From positions 1 to 7,036 of the forward strand of contig CAIVTL010000677.1 of assembly GCA_903908785.1 (NCBI GenBank): a stretch of DNA of 7,036 nt. Reading direction: 5' to 3'. A program made the translations under genes and the position numbers. The notes beneath the pieces are model-generated. The model saw nothing but the letters and a program-made list of their open reading frames with translations, had not been told where the DNA came from and did no database searches. This document shows positions 1 to 6,350 of this stretch, in pieces; the stretch's first letter is position 1, and the number at the start of each line of letters is the position of its first letter. This DNA comes from Caldifarciminota bacterium. GTDB taxonomy: Bacteria > Hydrothermota > Tepidihabitantia > Tepidihabitantales > Tepidihabitantaceae.

Positions 1-259
1 CGGTCCGCTTGACGCAGCCGATCCAGATGCCCGCCCCGTAGATGTACATGTCGCCGGAACCGACCGGCCACTCGCCGCCGGCGTGGCCGATGGCGTAGCC
101 GAACGTACCGTAGTTCGTAATCGGCAGCTTCCACTGGTTACCCTGGTACCACTTGAAGTCGTAGATGCGCGGAGGCTTCGCTGCGCCCGGCGCGGTGCGA
201 GCAAGCAGCGGTACCGCAGCCATGAGTCCAATGAGTCCTATGCGTCCTATGAGTTTCAT
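1..259 (-). CDS. Exported protein of unknown function, N-terminal part only (gene runs off the left edge)
   Basis: Reading the minus strand gives 86 complete codons with no stop before the window edge. Residues 1-26 look like a signal peptide: Lys2 and Arg6, a hydrophobic core of repeated Leu-Ile-Gly triplets, then AAVPLLARTAPGAA with a likely cleavage near residues 23-27. The mature start is rich in Trp, Tyr and Gly: NQWKLPITNYGTFG at 41-54, a GGEWP motif at 61-65 and YIYGAGIWIG at 72-81. I associate this motif set with large exported proteins of uncultivated FCB-group bacteria that often carry sorting tails, but I cannot name the family or a function. Two adjacent ATG codons exist (262 and 259). 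I chose 259 because it lies 4 nt from the strong AAGGAGG, against 1 nt for the other. The gene follows the TonB-dependent receptor after only 9 nt and is probably its operon partner. Confidence 0.85.
   Translation of the reverse strand, partial: MKLIGRIGLIGLMAAVPLLARTAPGAAKPPRIYDFKWYQGNQWKLPITNYGTFGYAIGHAGGEWPVGSGDMYIYGAGIWIGCVKRT
222..257. repeat. 9-bp tandem repeat inside a signal-peptide coding region
   Basis: On the plus strand the units are ATGAGTCCA, ATGAGTCCT, ATGCGTCCT and a degenerate fourth, ATGAGTTTC. The first three differ from each other at one or two positions. On the coding (minus) strand they read as repeated Leu/Arg-Ile-Gly triplets that form the hydrophobic core of the signal peptide. 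The unit is a multiple of three, so gain or loss of a copy would change the core length without shifting the frame. Confidence 0.8.
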
Positions 260-263
260 CATC

Positions 264-271
264 CCTCCTTA
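264..271 (-). promoter_or_regulatory. Shine-Dalgarno TAAGGAGG overlapping the receptor stop codon
   Basis: The minus-strand sequence TAAGGAGG contains the TAA stop of the TonB-dependent receptor (271-269) and serves the next gene. Spacing is 4 nt to the ATG at 259 and 1 nt to the ATG at 262, which favours 259. The arrangement suggests that a terminating ribosome re-initiates on the downstream gene. Confidence 0.8.
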
Positions 272-3091
272 GAACTCCAGCGTCACACCCAGCTTTATCT
301 GCCGGGGCGGCCCGAAGTTGGCCGGGTCGTTGACGAAGTCAAGATAGCCCATCTTGTAGGCGACATACTCCTCGGTGTCGGTGATATAGCCGTCGTGGTT
401 GTGGTCGCGCACCGCGTTGTACTTGGAGGTGTTCAGGAGCGTTACGTCCGGGTCGAGAATCCAGTTGGCCGGTGAATAAGTCGAGATGTAACCGTCGTCG
501 TCAGGCAGGCCGGTTGCCCCGTAGACCCATTGCACGGTCTGGTTATTAAGCAGGTTGGTGACGACCACGTTCAGGCCCAGCTTCAGCCCGCCCAGCCTGA
601 TGTACTTCGCCACGTTCAGGTCCGCCTCGTAGCGCGGGAGCATCCGGGCCGAGTTCCGCTCCGCCGTGGGCAGGCCCGCCTCCAGCTTGGCGACCGCGCG
701 CGGCGTGTAGGGAAGGCCCGAGCCATAGCTGAACATGATCGTGCCGTTGAAATCACGCAGCGGGATGAACGCCACATCGTCCGGGAAATCGCATCCGAGG
801 CTGAGCTTCGCGTTGTGCCGTTCGTCGAAGTCGAGGGCGTAGTCGCGGCTCGGCGGCTCCAGTTCCAGGCCGGTAATCGGGTCAACGCCGTACCGGTAGC
901 GTTCGTAGTACCACTCATACGCGCCGGACGCCGTGCCGCGGGCCAGGGACAGCCCGTAGGAGACCCGCGCGTTCCAGTAGTTGGTCAACGACTTCGCTAG
1001 CCCCACTTCGAACCCGCGCACGCTTCCGTAGTCCTCGTTCACCAGCGGGAAGTAGCCCATCGGAATCGCCGCAGCGAACCTTGTGCCCAGCAGGTCGAAG
1101 ACATCCTTATAGTAAGCGGTCAGGTCCGCCACGACGACAGGTGACAGTTCCTGTTCGAGACCCAGTTCATAGGCAATCGTCTGCTGGGCCAGCAGGTCCG
1201 GGTTGCCGATAATCTGGTTGCCGCGGTCGTAGGCGGCGGACGTGATATTGTTGTAGAGGAACTGGTACGCCGGGGTCTGGAAGAAGTGGCCGTAGCTGAA
1301 CCGGAACTTCGTCCTTGCCGCAATCGGGAAAGACACGCCCAGCCGCGGCGACAACTTGAACTTCGTTGAGGCCGCGACCGTCGTCGTGTCCTCGATGTTG
1401 CTCGGGTCCGCGCGCTTGTACGCCTCGGGGTCGAGGTAGTCCAGGCGCAACCCGGCGCGCACCACCAGGTCCTCAAAGTCCATCCGGTCCTGCACGTACG
1501 CGGCCCCGCCCAGCGGCGTCACGTCGTAGCTGTCTACGAACGGATTCGGGTCCCAGGGCAACGAGTTGTAGCGCCGGTGCAGGTAGTTCTGCTTGACCTC
1601 GAGGCCGGTCTTGAACTCGTGAACCTTACCGACATCGTGGGTAACGTCGCCCTTCACGGTGATGACGTCGGACCAGTGCCGCAGGAATCCGCGGTAGTCG
1701 CCGGCCCCGTAGAACAGATTATACACGCCCCACGGGTTGTTGGTGTTCGACTTCGACTGCTCCACGTAGCCGGGCATGGGATGGAACAAGACCGACGGGT
1801 CCTTGGCGACGGTGTCCTCGGCCTTGAAGATGTAGTCCTGCCAGAACCGGCTGGCGAAGTTGCGCTCGTTCGCCTCACGGGCGAGGTCGCGCACCGCCTG
1901 GGTCCGCTCGTCGCCGAAGTAGCCGACGCTGACCGTGTAGTACGTCTGCTTAGTGAGCATGTGGTTCACCGACACGTCGCCCATCTTCAGACGCTCGCGC
2001 CGGGACACGAAGTGGTCGAGGTTGTACTTGAATCCAAGATGGTTCTCGTCATCGCGGGTGTAGGGATAGAGCCCGTATTGCTCCCGTGACAAGAACCCGT
2101 TGGCCGTAATCCGCATTCCCTGCTGCCAGGGCAGCGCATAGGTAAGCTTGACCGTACCCTTGTAGTCCTGGCGCTGCTGGTTGGGCAGCTTATAGCGCAT
2201 CGGGTTGTAGTCGTCAGTGAAGTACAACTGACCCGACAGGAAGTACTTCAGCTTCTTAAGGCCGGGCAGGGGTCCGCCCACCGATACCTCGTACCGGTTG
2301 TCGCCGAAGTTCAGCCCGCTGCCGAACAGCTCGTCGGTCGTGTAGGCCACGCGGCCCTGGGTCACGTTCTTGCCCTCTTTGGTGATGACCTGGATGATGC
2401 CCGACATCGCATCGCCGTATTCCGCGTCGAACCCGCCGGAAATGACCACGACCTCGGCGGTGGCCTCGGGATTAACCCGCGCCGCCTGGTACCCGTAGAG
2501 CGGGTCGGAAGTGGCGACGCCGTCGACGAAGTACATCACCTCTTCCGGCCGGCCGCCGCGCAGGTGCTGGCCGTAAGCCGGACTGGTCACGATGCCGACC
2601 TGCATCTTAACGATGTCGGCCAGCGACTGCACCGGGAGCTTGGAAATCTCCTGCGCATCCATCACGCCGCCCGATGACGCGCCGGTGCGCACGATGTTCG
2701 GCCGCGTACTCTTGATGATGACCGGCCCGACCTCGATGCGGCTGGTTCCCAACCGGAAATCCTCGGTGATAGTCTGGTCCAGAATCACCAGCACGCCGGT
2801 CTTCTGCTCCGACTGGTAGCTGATGTAGGACGTGGTCAAAGAGACGGTCCCGACCGGCACGTTCGAGATGATATACTCGCCGTTCGCATCCGTGGCCCCG
2901 CCCAGCGACGTGCCGTCAACCAGCACGTTCGCGCCGATGAGCGCCTCCCCGGTCGTCGCATCGGTGACCCGTCCGCGAACCCGTCCGGCCTCTGCGGCCA
3001 AGGCAGGCAAGGACAAAGTGGCAATGACAAAGGACAAAACGAGGAGTCCGGACTTTGGACTTCTGACTTTGGACTTTGGACTTGTTCTCAT
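269..3091 (-). CDS. TonB-dependent outer-membrane receptor with N-terminal carboxypeptidase-regulatory-like domain
   Basis: A 940-aa outer-membrane transporter or receptor; the substrate cannot be told from sequence. Residues 1-32 are a signal peptide with a Lys/Arg-rich start, a hydrophobic core and an ALAAEAG cleavage region. Residues 37-115 form a carboxypeptidase-regulatory-like beta-sandwich (GRVRGRVTDATTGEALIGANV, then ATDANGEYIISNVPVG). The plug spans about 133-240, with LRGGRPEE at 177-184, YFVDGV at 187-192 and the typical run from EVVVISGGFDAEYGDAMSG to IIQVITKEG at 213-240. The remaining 700 residues are aromatic-rich, alternating beta-barrel sequence ending in an aromatic Phe (GVTLEF), as expected for outer-membrane insertion. 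A canonical EF-hand-like loop (DHNHDGYITDTE) sits at 896-907. I see no clear TonB box. The gene starts 9 nt after the lipoprotein stop with AGGAGG 5 nt before the ATG. No SusD-type partner is present, so this is not a recognisable SusCD pair. The first 27 codons are built from heptamer repeats. Confidence 0.95.
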   Translation of the reverse strand: MRTSPKSKVRSPKSGLLVLSFVIATLSLPALAAEAGRVRGRVTDATTGEALIGANVLVDGTSLGGATDANGEYIISNVPVGTVSLTTSYISYQSEQKTGVLVILDQTITEDFRLGTSRIEVGPVIIKSTRPNIVRTGASSGGVMDAQEISKLPVQSLADIVKMQVGIVTSPAYGQHLRGGRPEEVMYFVDGVATSDPLYGYQAARVNPEATAEVVVISGGFDAEYGDAMSGIIQVITKEGKNVTQGRVAYTTDELFGSGLNFGDNRYEVSVGGPLPGLKKLKYFLSGQLYFTDDYNPMRYKLPNQQRQDYKGTVKLTYALPWQQGMRITANGFLSREQYGLYPYTRDDENHLGFKYNLDHFVSRRERLKMGDVSVNHMLTKQTYYTVSVGYFGDERTQAVRDLAREANERNFASRFWQDYIFKAEDTVAKDPSVLFHPMPGYVEQSKSNTNNPWGVYNLFYGAGDYRGFLRHWSDVITVKGDVTHDVGKVHEFKTGLEVKQNYLHRRYNSLPWDPNPFVDSYDVTPLGGAAYVQDRMDFEDLVVRAGLRLDYLDPEAYKRADPSNIEDTTTVAASTKFKLSPRLGVSFPIAARTKFRFSYGHFFQTPAYQFLYNNITSAAYDRGNQIIGNPDLLAQQTIAYELGLEQELSPVVVADLTAYYKDVFDLLGTRFAAAIPMGYFPLVNEDYGSVRGFEVGLAKSLTNYWNARVSYGLSLARGTASGAYEWYYERYRYGVDPITGLELEPPSRDYALDFDERHNAKLSLGCDFPDDVAFIPLRDFNGTIMFSYGSGLPYTPRAVAKLEAGLPTAERNSARMLPRYEADLNVAKYIRLGGLKLGLNVVVTNLLNNQTVQWVYGATGLPDDDGYISTYSPANWILDPDVTLLNTSKYNAVRDHNHDGYITDTEEYVAYKMGYLDFVNDPANFGPPRQIKLGVTLEF
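371..406 (-). other. EF-hand-like calcium-binding loop in the receptor
   Basis: Residues 896-907 of the receptor read DHNHDGYITDTE. This matches the 12-residue EF-hand pattern: Asp at 1, Asn at 3, Asp at 5, Gly at 6, Ile at 8 and Glu at 12. It lies 33 residues before the C-terminus, just before the final beta-strand, probably in an extracellular loop. Calcium binding is inferred from the pattern only. Confidence 0.6.
3011..3038. repeat. Heptamer repeat (GGACAAA type) in the receptor signal peptide
   Basis: On the plus strand the units are GGACAAA, GTGGCAA (degenerate), TGACAAA and GGACAAA, kept in a 7-nt register. They encode part of the hydrophobic core of the receptor signal peptide (residues about 19-27, LSFVIATLS). 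The array lies 11 nt from the GGACTTT array and shares its GGAC core. Confidence 0.6.
3050..3084. repeat. Five-copy heptamer tandem repeat (GGACTTT) at the start of the receptor gene
   Basis: Five contiguous 7-nt units on the plus strand: GGACTTT, GGACTTC, TGACTTT, GGACTTT, GGACTTG. Each differs from the consensus by at most one base. On the coding strand they give the charged signal-peptide start, including the doubled R-x-S-P-K-S motif of RTSPKSK and VRSPKSG (residues 2-15), because three heptamers equal seven codons. The array begins 7 nt after the start of the ATG. The imperfections probably slow slippage. Confidence 0.85.
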
Positions 3092-3096
3092 TGTGG

Positions 3097-3103
3097 CCTC
3101 CTA
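3097..3103 (-). promoter_or_regulatory. Shine-Dalgarno TAGGAGG overlapping the lipoprotein stop codon
   Basis: The minus strand reads TAGGAGGCCACAATG. The TAG stop of the lipoprotein gene supplies the first bases of the AGGAGG ribosome-binding site, which lies 5 nt before the receptor ATG at 3091. This fixes the receptor start and suggests translational coupling. Confidence 0.85.
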
Positions 3104-4129
3104 CCTCACCCGCACCGGGATAGCCCAGATTGTGCTCATGTGGGTTGCGTCCTTGTACAGCAGGGACGACACCGGGATGACCTCAATGTAGAAGCTCTGG
3201 TAGCCGGTGTCCGCCAGGCTGAAGCTGCCCGTTCCCTGCTTCGGGCCGGACGTGATGTCGACCTTGGTCCCGCCGGCCGAAAGGAAGAAGCGGTTCCGAT
3301 CAACGCTCGTGTCGACCGGCGTACTCGTGTTCACCGTAACGTCGACCAGTTCGCCCGGTTGGACCTCGTACAGCGAATCGATCGACCGCAGGCTGTACAG
3401 GCCGCGGCCGTCCAGTCGCGGCGAGTAGAACAACGTGTCGACGTGCCCGGGCCGGGACAGCACGACGTTCGCGATGCTCGGGGCGTCCAGCGAACTCGGC
3501 ACGAACGCCGCGAACCCGGTCACGCGCCGGACATGGTAGCCGGCGGTACCGCTATCCTTGGGCATGAACACGACTCGGCGCGCCGACCAGTCGAAAGTCC
3601 TGGTCGTCTCCACCGCAACCGAGTCGCCGACCTTCACGCTTGAGGTCACACGCCAGACGATGGTGCTGTCCGGCTGCGTGTCCGGATGGAAGGTCACCAC
3701 CCACAGACTGTCATATAGGAATCGGCAGCCGGCGGTCTTCAAGCTGTCCCAGTAATCCACCTGGCAGAACGTGTCGGTCATGGCAATCGTATCGACCGCC
3801 ACCCCGAAGTGCAGCTCGTCGGCGTGGATGCTCTCCGCCCGCGCCGGCTGCACCGAAATCAGGTGCGCGAACTTGTACTTCGTCGCGCCCGTCGTCGAGG
3901 CGCTGTCCGCTGCGGAAAGCCCAACCGACAGGTTCAGGTCGAGCGGATTCGAGAGCGCCTTGTCCGCCCCCAGAAAGCCGCGCCAGCTCGCCAGTTCGGT
4001 CCGGACCGCGCTCGTGTCCGCGGTCCGCCACCACTGCCAGTTCGGGGGCGGCTCGGTTCCGCACCCGACGACAGACAGCAGCATCAGCGCGGCCGCGCCG
4101 ATAGATGCCACACGTCCGAATTGTCTCAT
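3101..4129 (-). CDS. Putative outer-membrane lipoprotein of unknown function
   Basis: With the ATG at 4129 the product is 342 aa. Residues 1-23 form a lipoprotein signal: Arg2 and Arg6, a hydrophobic core (ASIGAAALMLLS), and the lipobox VVGC with the lipidated cysteine at position 23, followed by GTEPPP. The mature part is beta-rich with many Ser, Thr, Asp and Val residues, has one Cys pair 13 residues apart (TFCQVDYWDS...AGCRF), and ends in a strand-like WAIPVRVR. I recognise no family and it does not look like SusD. It is the first gene after a strong terminator and is translationally linked to the receptor, so an accessory or surface-binding role beside that receptor is a reasonable inference. 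The start is uncertain: an in-frame GTG at 4180 has a much better ribosome-binding site but would add 17 charged residues before the signal peptide. Confidence 0.85.
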   Translation of the reverse strand: MRQFGRVASIGAAALMLLSVVGCGTEPPPNWQWWRTADTSAVRTELASWRGFLGADKALSNPLDLNLSVGLSAADSASTTGATKYKFAHLISVQPARAESIHADELHFGVAVDTIAMTDTFCQVDYWDSLKTAGCRFLYDSLWVVTFHPDTQPDSTIVWRVTSSVKVGDSVAVETTRTFDWSARRVVFMPKDSGTAGYHVRRVTGFAAFVPSSLDAPSIANVVLSRPGHVDTLFYSPRLDGRGLYSLRSIDSLYEVQPGELVDVTVNTSTPVDTSVDRNRFFLSAGGTKVDITSGPKQGTGSFSLADTGYQSFYIEVIPVSSLLYKDATHMSTIWAIPVRVR

Positions 4130-4184
4130 GTTGGATTCCGTCCTCTGTCGCCTGACTCCAGCTCTGTGACTTGCCCGCACACTG

Positions 4185-4191
4185 CCTCCTT
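4185..4191 (-). promoter_or_regulatory. Strong Shine-Dalgarno (AAGGAGG) upstream of the lipoprotein gene
   Basis: AAGGAGG on the minus strand lies 4 nt before an in-frame GTG at 4180-4178 and 55 nt before the ATG at 4129 that gives the conventional lipoprotein signal. The ATG itself has only a weak GAGG about 12 nt upstream. Either translation starts at the GTG with a long basic N-region, or the ATG is used with a poor site. Confidence 0.6.
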
Positions 4192-4256
4192 GCTCGAGAA
4201 TCACGGAGAAAGGAAACGCCGGCCTGACGGCCTCGCCCCCACGCTGCGCCCGTATG

Positions 4257-4289
4257 AAAAAGCGGGGCGGGCATTGCTGCCCGCCCCGC
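4257..4289 (-). terminator. Rho-independent terminator after the Asp-box sorting-tail gene
   Basis: On the minus strand an 11-bp perfect GC-only stem (GCGGGGCGGGC, 4289-4279, pairing with 4272-4262) encloses a 6-nt loop and is followed at once by TTTTT (4261-4257). It begins 8 nt after the TAG of the 583-aa gene. There is no T-run on the plus-strand side, so it acts in one direction. It separates the upstream unit from the lipoprotein-receptor unit. The remaining stretch to the lipoprotein start (about 4256-4181) must hold any promoter, but I see no clear -35/-10 pair in it. Confidence 0.9.
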
Positions 4290-4297
4290 AGTATCTG

Positions 4298-6049
4298 CTA
4301 GTGCGCCAGAATCAGTTTTCTGGTTATCGAAGTCGCGCCGCTGGTCAGTGTATAGAAATAGACACCGCCCGCAGCGTTGCCGGCATCCCAGGTCGCACTG
4401 TAGCGACCGGCTTCGCGACGGCCCGAAGCCAGGGTCTGCACCGGCCGCCCCACCGCGTCATAAACTACGAGCGAGACGTCGCCCGTCCGCGGCAGCGCGT
4501 AGGAAATCATCGTCCGACCGCCGGACGGGTTCGGCCGCGCGACCGCGTCCAGCCGCATCGGCGTGGTACCGGGCCGCTCGGCCACTCCCGGCGGGATGAT
4601 CGAATCTACTGGTATCTTCTGGACCACAACCGTGTTGTTGGTCGCCGCCCCTTCGCTCTGCACGAAGAAACCCGCAATCTGGTCGATTTCATATATGATG
4701 CAGAGAGTGTCCGGGTCGCCTTCGAGCGCGAGGTCGATGATCGACGGGAACCGCATCGAACTGGTGCCGGCATCGGTCAGCTTGACCGCCGGTGCCCAGG
4801 TGATGCCGCCGTCGTTCGAACCCGCAACGAAGACGTCGGCGCGCAGGCGCGAGGTAATCGGCTCGACGTTCGCCGAATCAAACTGCTCCCAGGCGACGAA
4901 CAGGTGACCGTCGTCGTCCTGGCCCATGCTGGGACGGTCGGCATACGTCGCGTTGTAGCCGACGGCCGCCTGCAGGTTGGCCGGGGCGCAGCCCGCGGTA
5001 TGGATATGGTTCCACTGCGGGTTGTTGTCCGGGCAGTAGTGCCAGATCTGCGAGGGAATAATGTAGACGGTATCGTTCACCTGCGGAGCGACGTTGGCTA
5101 CGATGTTCAGCCGGTTGTTGTTGTCGTAGTACGGAGAGAGCGACGTGATGTGGAACGCGGTCAGCGTGTCCCCGCCGTAGGCGGTCGGGGTCGGGATCTG
5201 TGTCGCCGAGGTCCAGGTTGCGCCGTTGTCGGTGGACGTCTGCATGTATGCGTCCTCAGGGACGTCGGTGCTGATTTCCCACGTCAGACAGACATTGCCT
5301 GACACCTTGGAGGCCGCGACGTTGTGGGTCGGGAAGCCCGGGCTCGGCTCAATCGGCGTAATCGGGGCCGAGTAGGTCGGCCAGGTCGCGATATTGCTGT
5401 AGCTCATCACATAGCCCGCGGTGATCGGGAAAATGCTGATAGTGCCGTTCTGGCCCACCGAAATCGGCGGCCACTGGCAAACGCCGAGGGTAGGCTCGGC
5501 GTCGGCGTAGTCAAAGATGCCCGCGCCCGGGGCCGCGTCCTTGGCCACCTTGGGCGTCACGCCGCCGGTGCCGGTATAATGGCAGCCGACGATCGCCGCA
5601 CCGGAAGTCGGGTCGTAGTCGATGTTGCCGTAGCCGGCGCGGTGGGTGAACACGTTCACGCCCGACTGCATGTAATCAGGGTCAATCCAGTTCCATGTCC
5701 GGGTCGCGAAATCGTAGTAGTTGTAGCGCATGTTCCGGTCATCGAACGTGGTGCCCGAAGTCGCGGTCGAATACATCCACAGTGCATGCACTCCGAACCC
5801 CGACGCGTTCCGAATCATTCTCAGTCCCGGACCGTTGGTCCACCAGTCGTAGGTCGTGCCGCCGATGGTGTCGAGGGTGCCGACCAGGGCCTTCGGTGGG
5901 ATGGTCGACCCTCCCTGGTAGGCCGGCACCACCGCCGGTGCCGAATTCGATATACCGTTGTCCGGCGCCAGCGCCGTGACCAGCCGTGTGCCGCCCGCCG
6001 CCAGTGCCAGAATCGGCACAAGCAGAACCAGGCAAAGTACGTTACGCAT
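4298..6049 (-). CDS. Secreted Asp-box (BNR-like) beta-propeller protein with C-terminal type IX-like sorting tail
   Basis: A 583-aa exported protein. Residues 1-19 are a signal peptide (MRNVLCLVLLVPILALAAGG). Two good Asp-box motifs, S-x-D-x-G-x-T-W, occur at 272-279 (STDNGATW) and 411-418 (SNDGGITW). They sit within propeller-blade-like repeats such as DDDGHLFVAWEQF (378-390) and NVCLTWEIS. Residues about 462-503 are a linker. Residues 504-583 form a sorting tail of the FlgD-Ig / Por-secretion type: PNPSGG, ISYALP, VSLVVYDAVGR, AGRYSATW, GVYFYTL, then a terminal KLILAH. The propeller is sialidase-like in fold, but I see no catalytic motif and do not call it an enzyme. The ATG at 6049 has AGGAGG 6 nt upstream and gives a clean signal peptide. 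The frame stays open upstream to 6181, but that extension is charged and has no export signal. It is a paralogue of the partial gene upstream and is followed by a terminator. Confidence 0.9.
   Translation of the reverse strand: MRNVLCLVLLVPILALAAGGTRLVTALAPDNGISNSAPAVVPAYQGGSTIPPKALVGTLDTIGGTTYDWWTNGPGLRMIRNASGFGVHALWMYSTATSGTTFDDRNMRYNYYDFATRTWNWIDPDYMQSGVNVFTHRAGYGNIDYDPTSGAAIVGCHYTGTGGVTPKVAKDAAPGAGIFDYADAEPTLGVCQWPPISVGQNGTISIFPITAGYVMSYSNIATWPTYSAPITPIEPSPGFPTHNVAASKVSGNVCLTWEISTDVPEDAYMQTSTDNGATWTSATQIPTPTAYGGDTLTAFHITSLSPYYDNNNRLNIVANVAPQVNDTVYIIPSQIWHYCPDNNPQWNHIHTAGCAPANLQAAVGYNATYADRPSMGQDDDGHLFVAWEQFDSANVEPITSRLRADVFVAGSNDGGITWAPAVKLTDAGTSSMRFPSIIDLALEGDPDTLCIIYEIDQIAGFFVQSEGAATNNTVVVQKIPVDSIIPPGVAERPGTTPMRLDAVARPNPSGGRTMISYALPRTGDVSLVVYDAVGRPVQTLASGRREAGRYSATWDAGNAAGGVYFYTLTSGATSITRKLILAH
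4301..4540 (-). repeat. Sorting-tail direct repeat, copy 2
   Basis: These 80 codons encode the C-terminal sorting tail of the complete Asp-box gene. By hand alignment 68 of 80 residues match the tail of the partial paralogue at 6475-6714, including a 21-residue identical run (from GRPVQTL to YSATW). The DNA is also visibly similar. The repeat is a coding paralogy and not a mobile element. Confidence 0.85.
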
Positions 6050-6087
6050 CAGACTCCTCCTCGGTTTTGGTTTATCAGCATCGTCAT
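6049..6087 (-). CDS. Possible short leader ORF coupled to the Asp-box gene
   Basis: A 12-codon ORF (MTMLINQNRGGV) starts at 6087, or at the in-frame ATG at 6081 for 10 codons. AAGGAG (6096-6091) lies 3 nt or 9 nt before these starts. Its TGA stop overlaps the ATG of the 583-aa gene by one base (TGATG), and its last codons contain the Shine-Dalgarno of that gene. The layout fits a coupled leader peptide, but an ORF this short can arise by chance and there is no conservation evidence. Confidence 0.25.
   Translation of the reverse strand: MTMLINQNRGGV
6056..6061 (-). promoter_or_regulatory. Shine-Dalgarno AGGAGG of the Asp-box gene
   Basis: AGGAGG lies 6 nt before the ATG at 6049. This spacing decides the start in favour of the form with a signal peptide over the longer open frame that reaches 6181. 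Confidence 0.8.
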
Positions 6088-6350
6088 CGGCTCCTTGCCT
6101 TGTGACTGCTGTGTTCACTACTCTATCTCGACCGATTTGTTGCGCAGGTTCGCCGGTGAGAATCTCTGCCTCATCCCGCATCCACCGCGGCCCGGTGGTG
6201 TTCTCCGGTGACGTGCACGTTGACCGCTACCCGATTTCCGGCAGGAAAGCCTTCAGCCGTCTGCCGGGCCGGAACTGCAGCCGAGCAAATGTTACCGCCA
6301 GCACCCCGGAAGTCAAGCGAGTCTCGGGCCCCAAACCCGATATTGAACCC

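Noticed and set aside
222..3084. CRISPR array or insertion-sequence ends from the short repeats
   Set aside because: The units are 7-9 nt, contiguous and without spacers, and lie inside coding sequence. No transposase or terminal inverted repeats are present.
269..4129. A SusC/SusD pair
   Set aside because: The receptor has a SusC-like domain order, but the lipoprotein is shorter and beta-rich and lacks a SusD-like helical pattern. It also lies upstream of the receptor, not downstream.
3809..5302. Plus-strand open frame of 497 codons
   Set aside because: It runs antisense across the lipoprotein, the terminator and the Asp-box gene. The product is Arg/Val-rich with no domain, and the minus-strand genes there have clear signal peptides, motifs and ribosome-binding sites.
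4298..6049. Calling the Asp-box protein a sialidase
   Set aside because: Asp boxes are structural and occur in many non-enzymatic propellers. I could not find the catalytic arginine triad or a FRIP-like motif.
6050..6181. 44-residue N-terminal extension of the Asp-box protein
   Set aside because: The extension is charged and polar and would bury the signal peptide. The ATG at 6049 has AGGAGG at 6 nt and a clean signal peptide.
5324..6211. Plus-strand open frame of 295 codons
   Set aside because: It lies antisense to the Asp-box gene, has Arg-rich low-complexity composition and no recognisable motif. It is explained by high GC at third codon positions.
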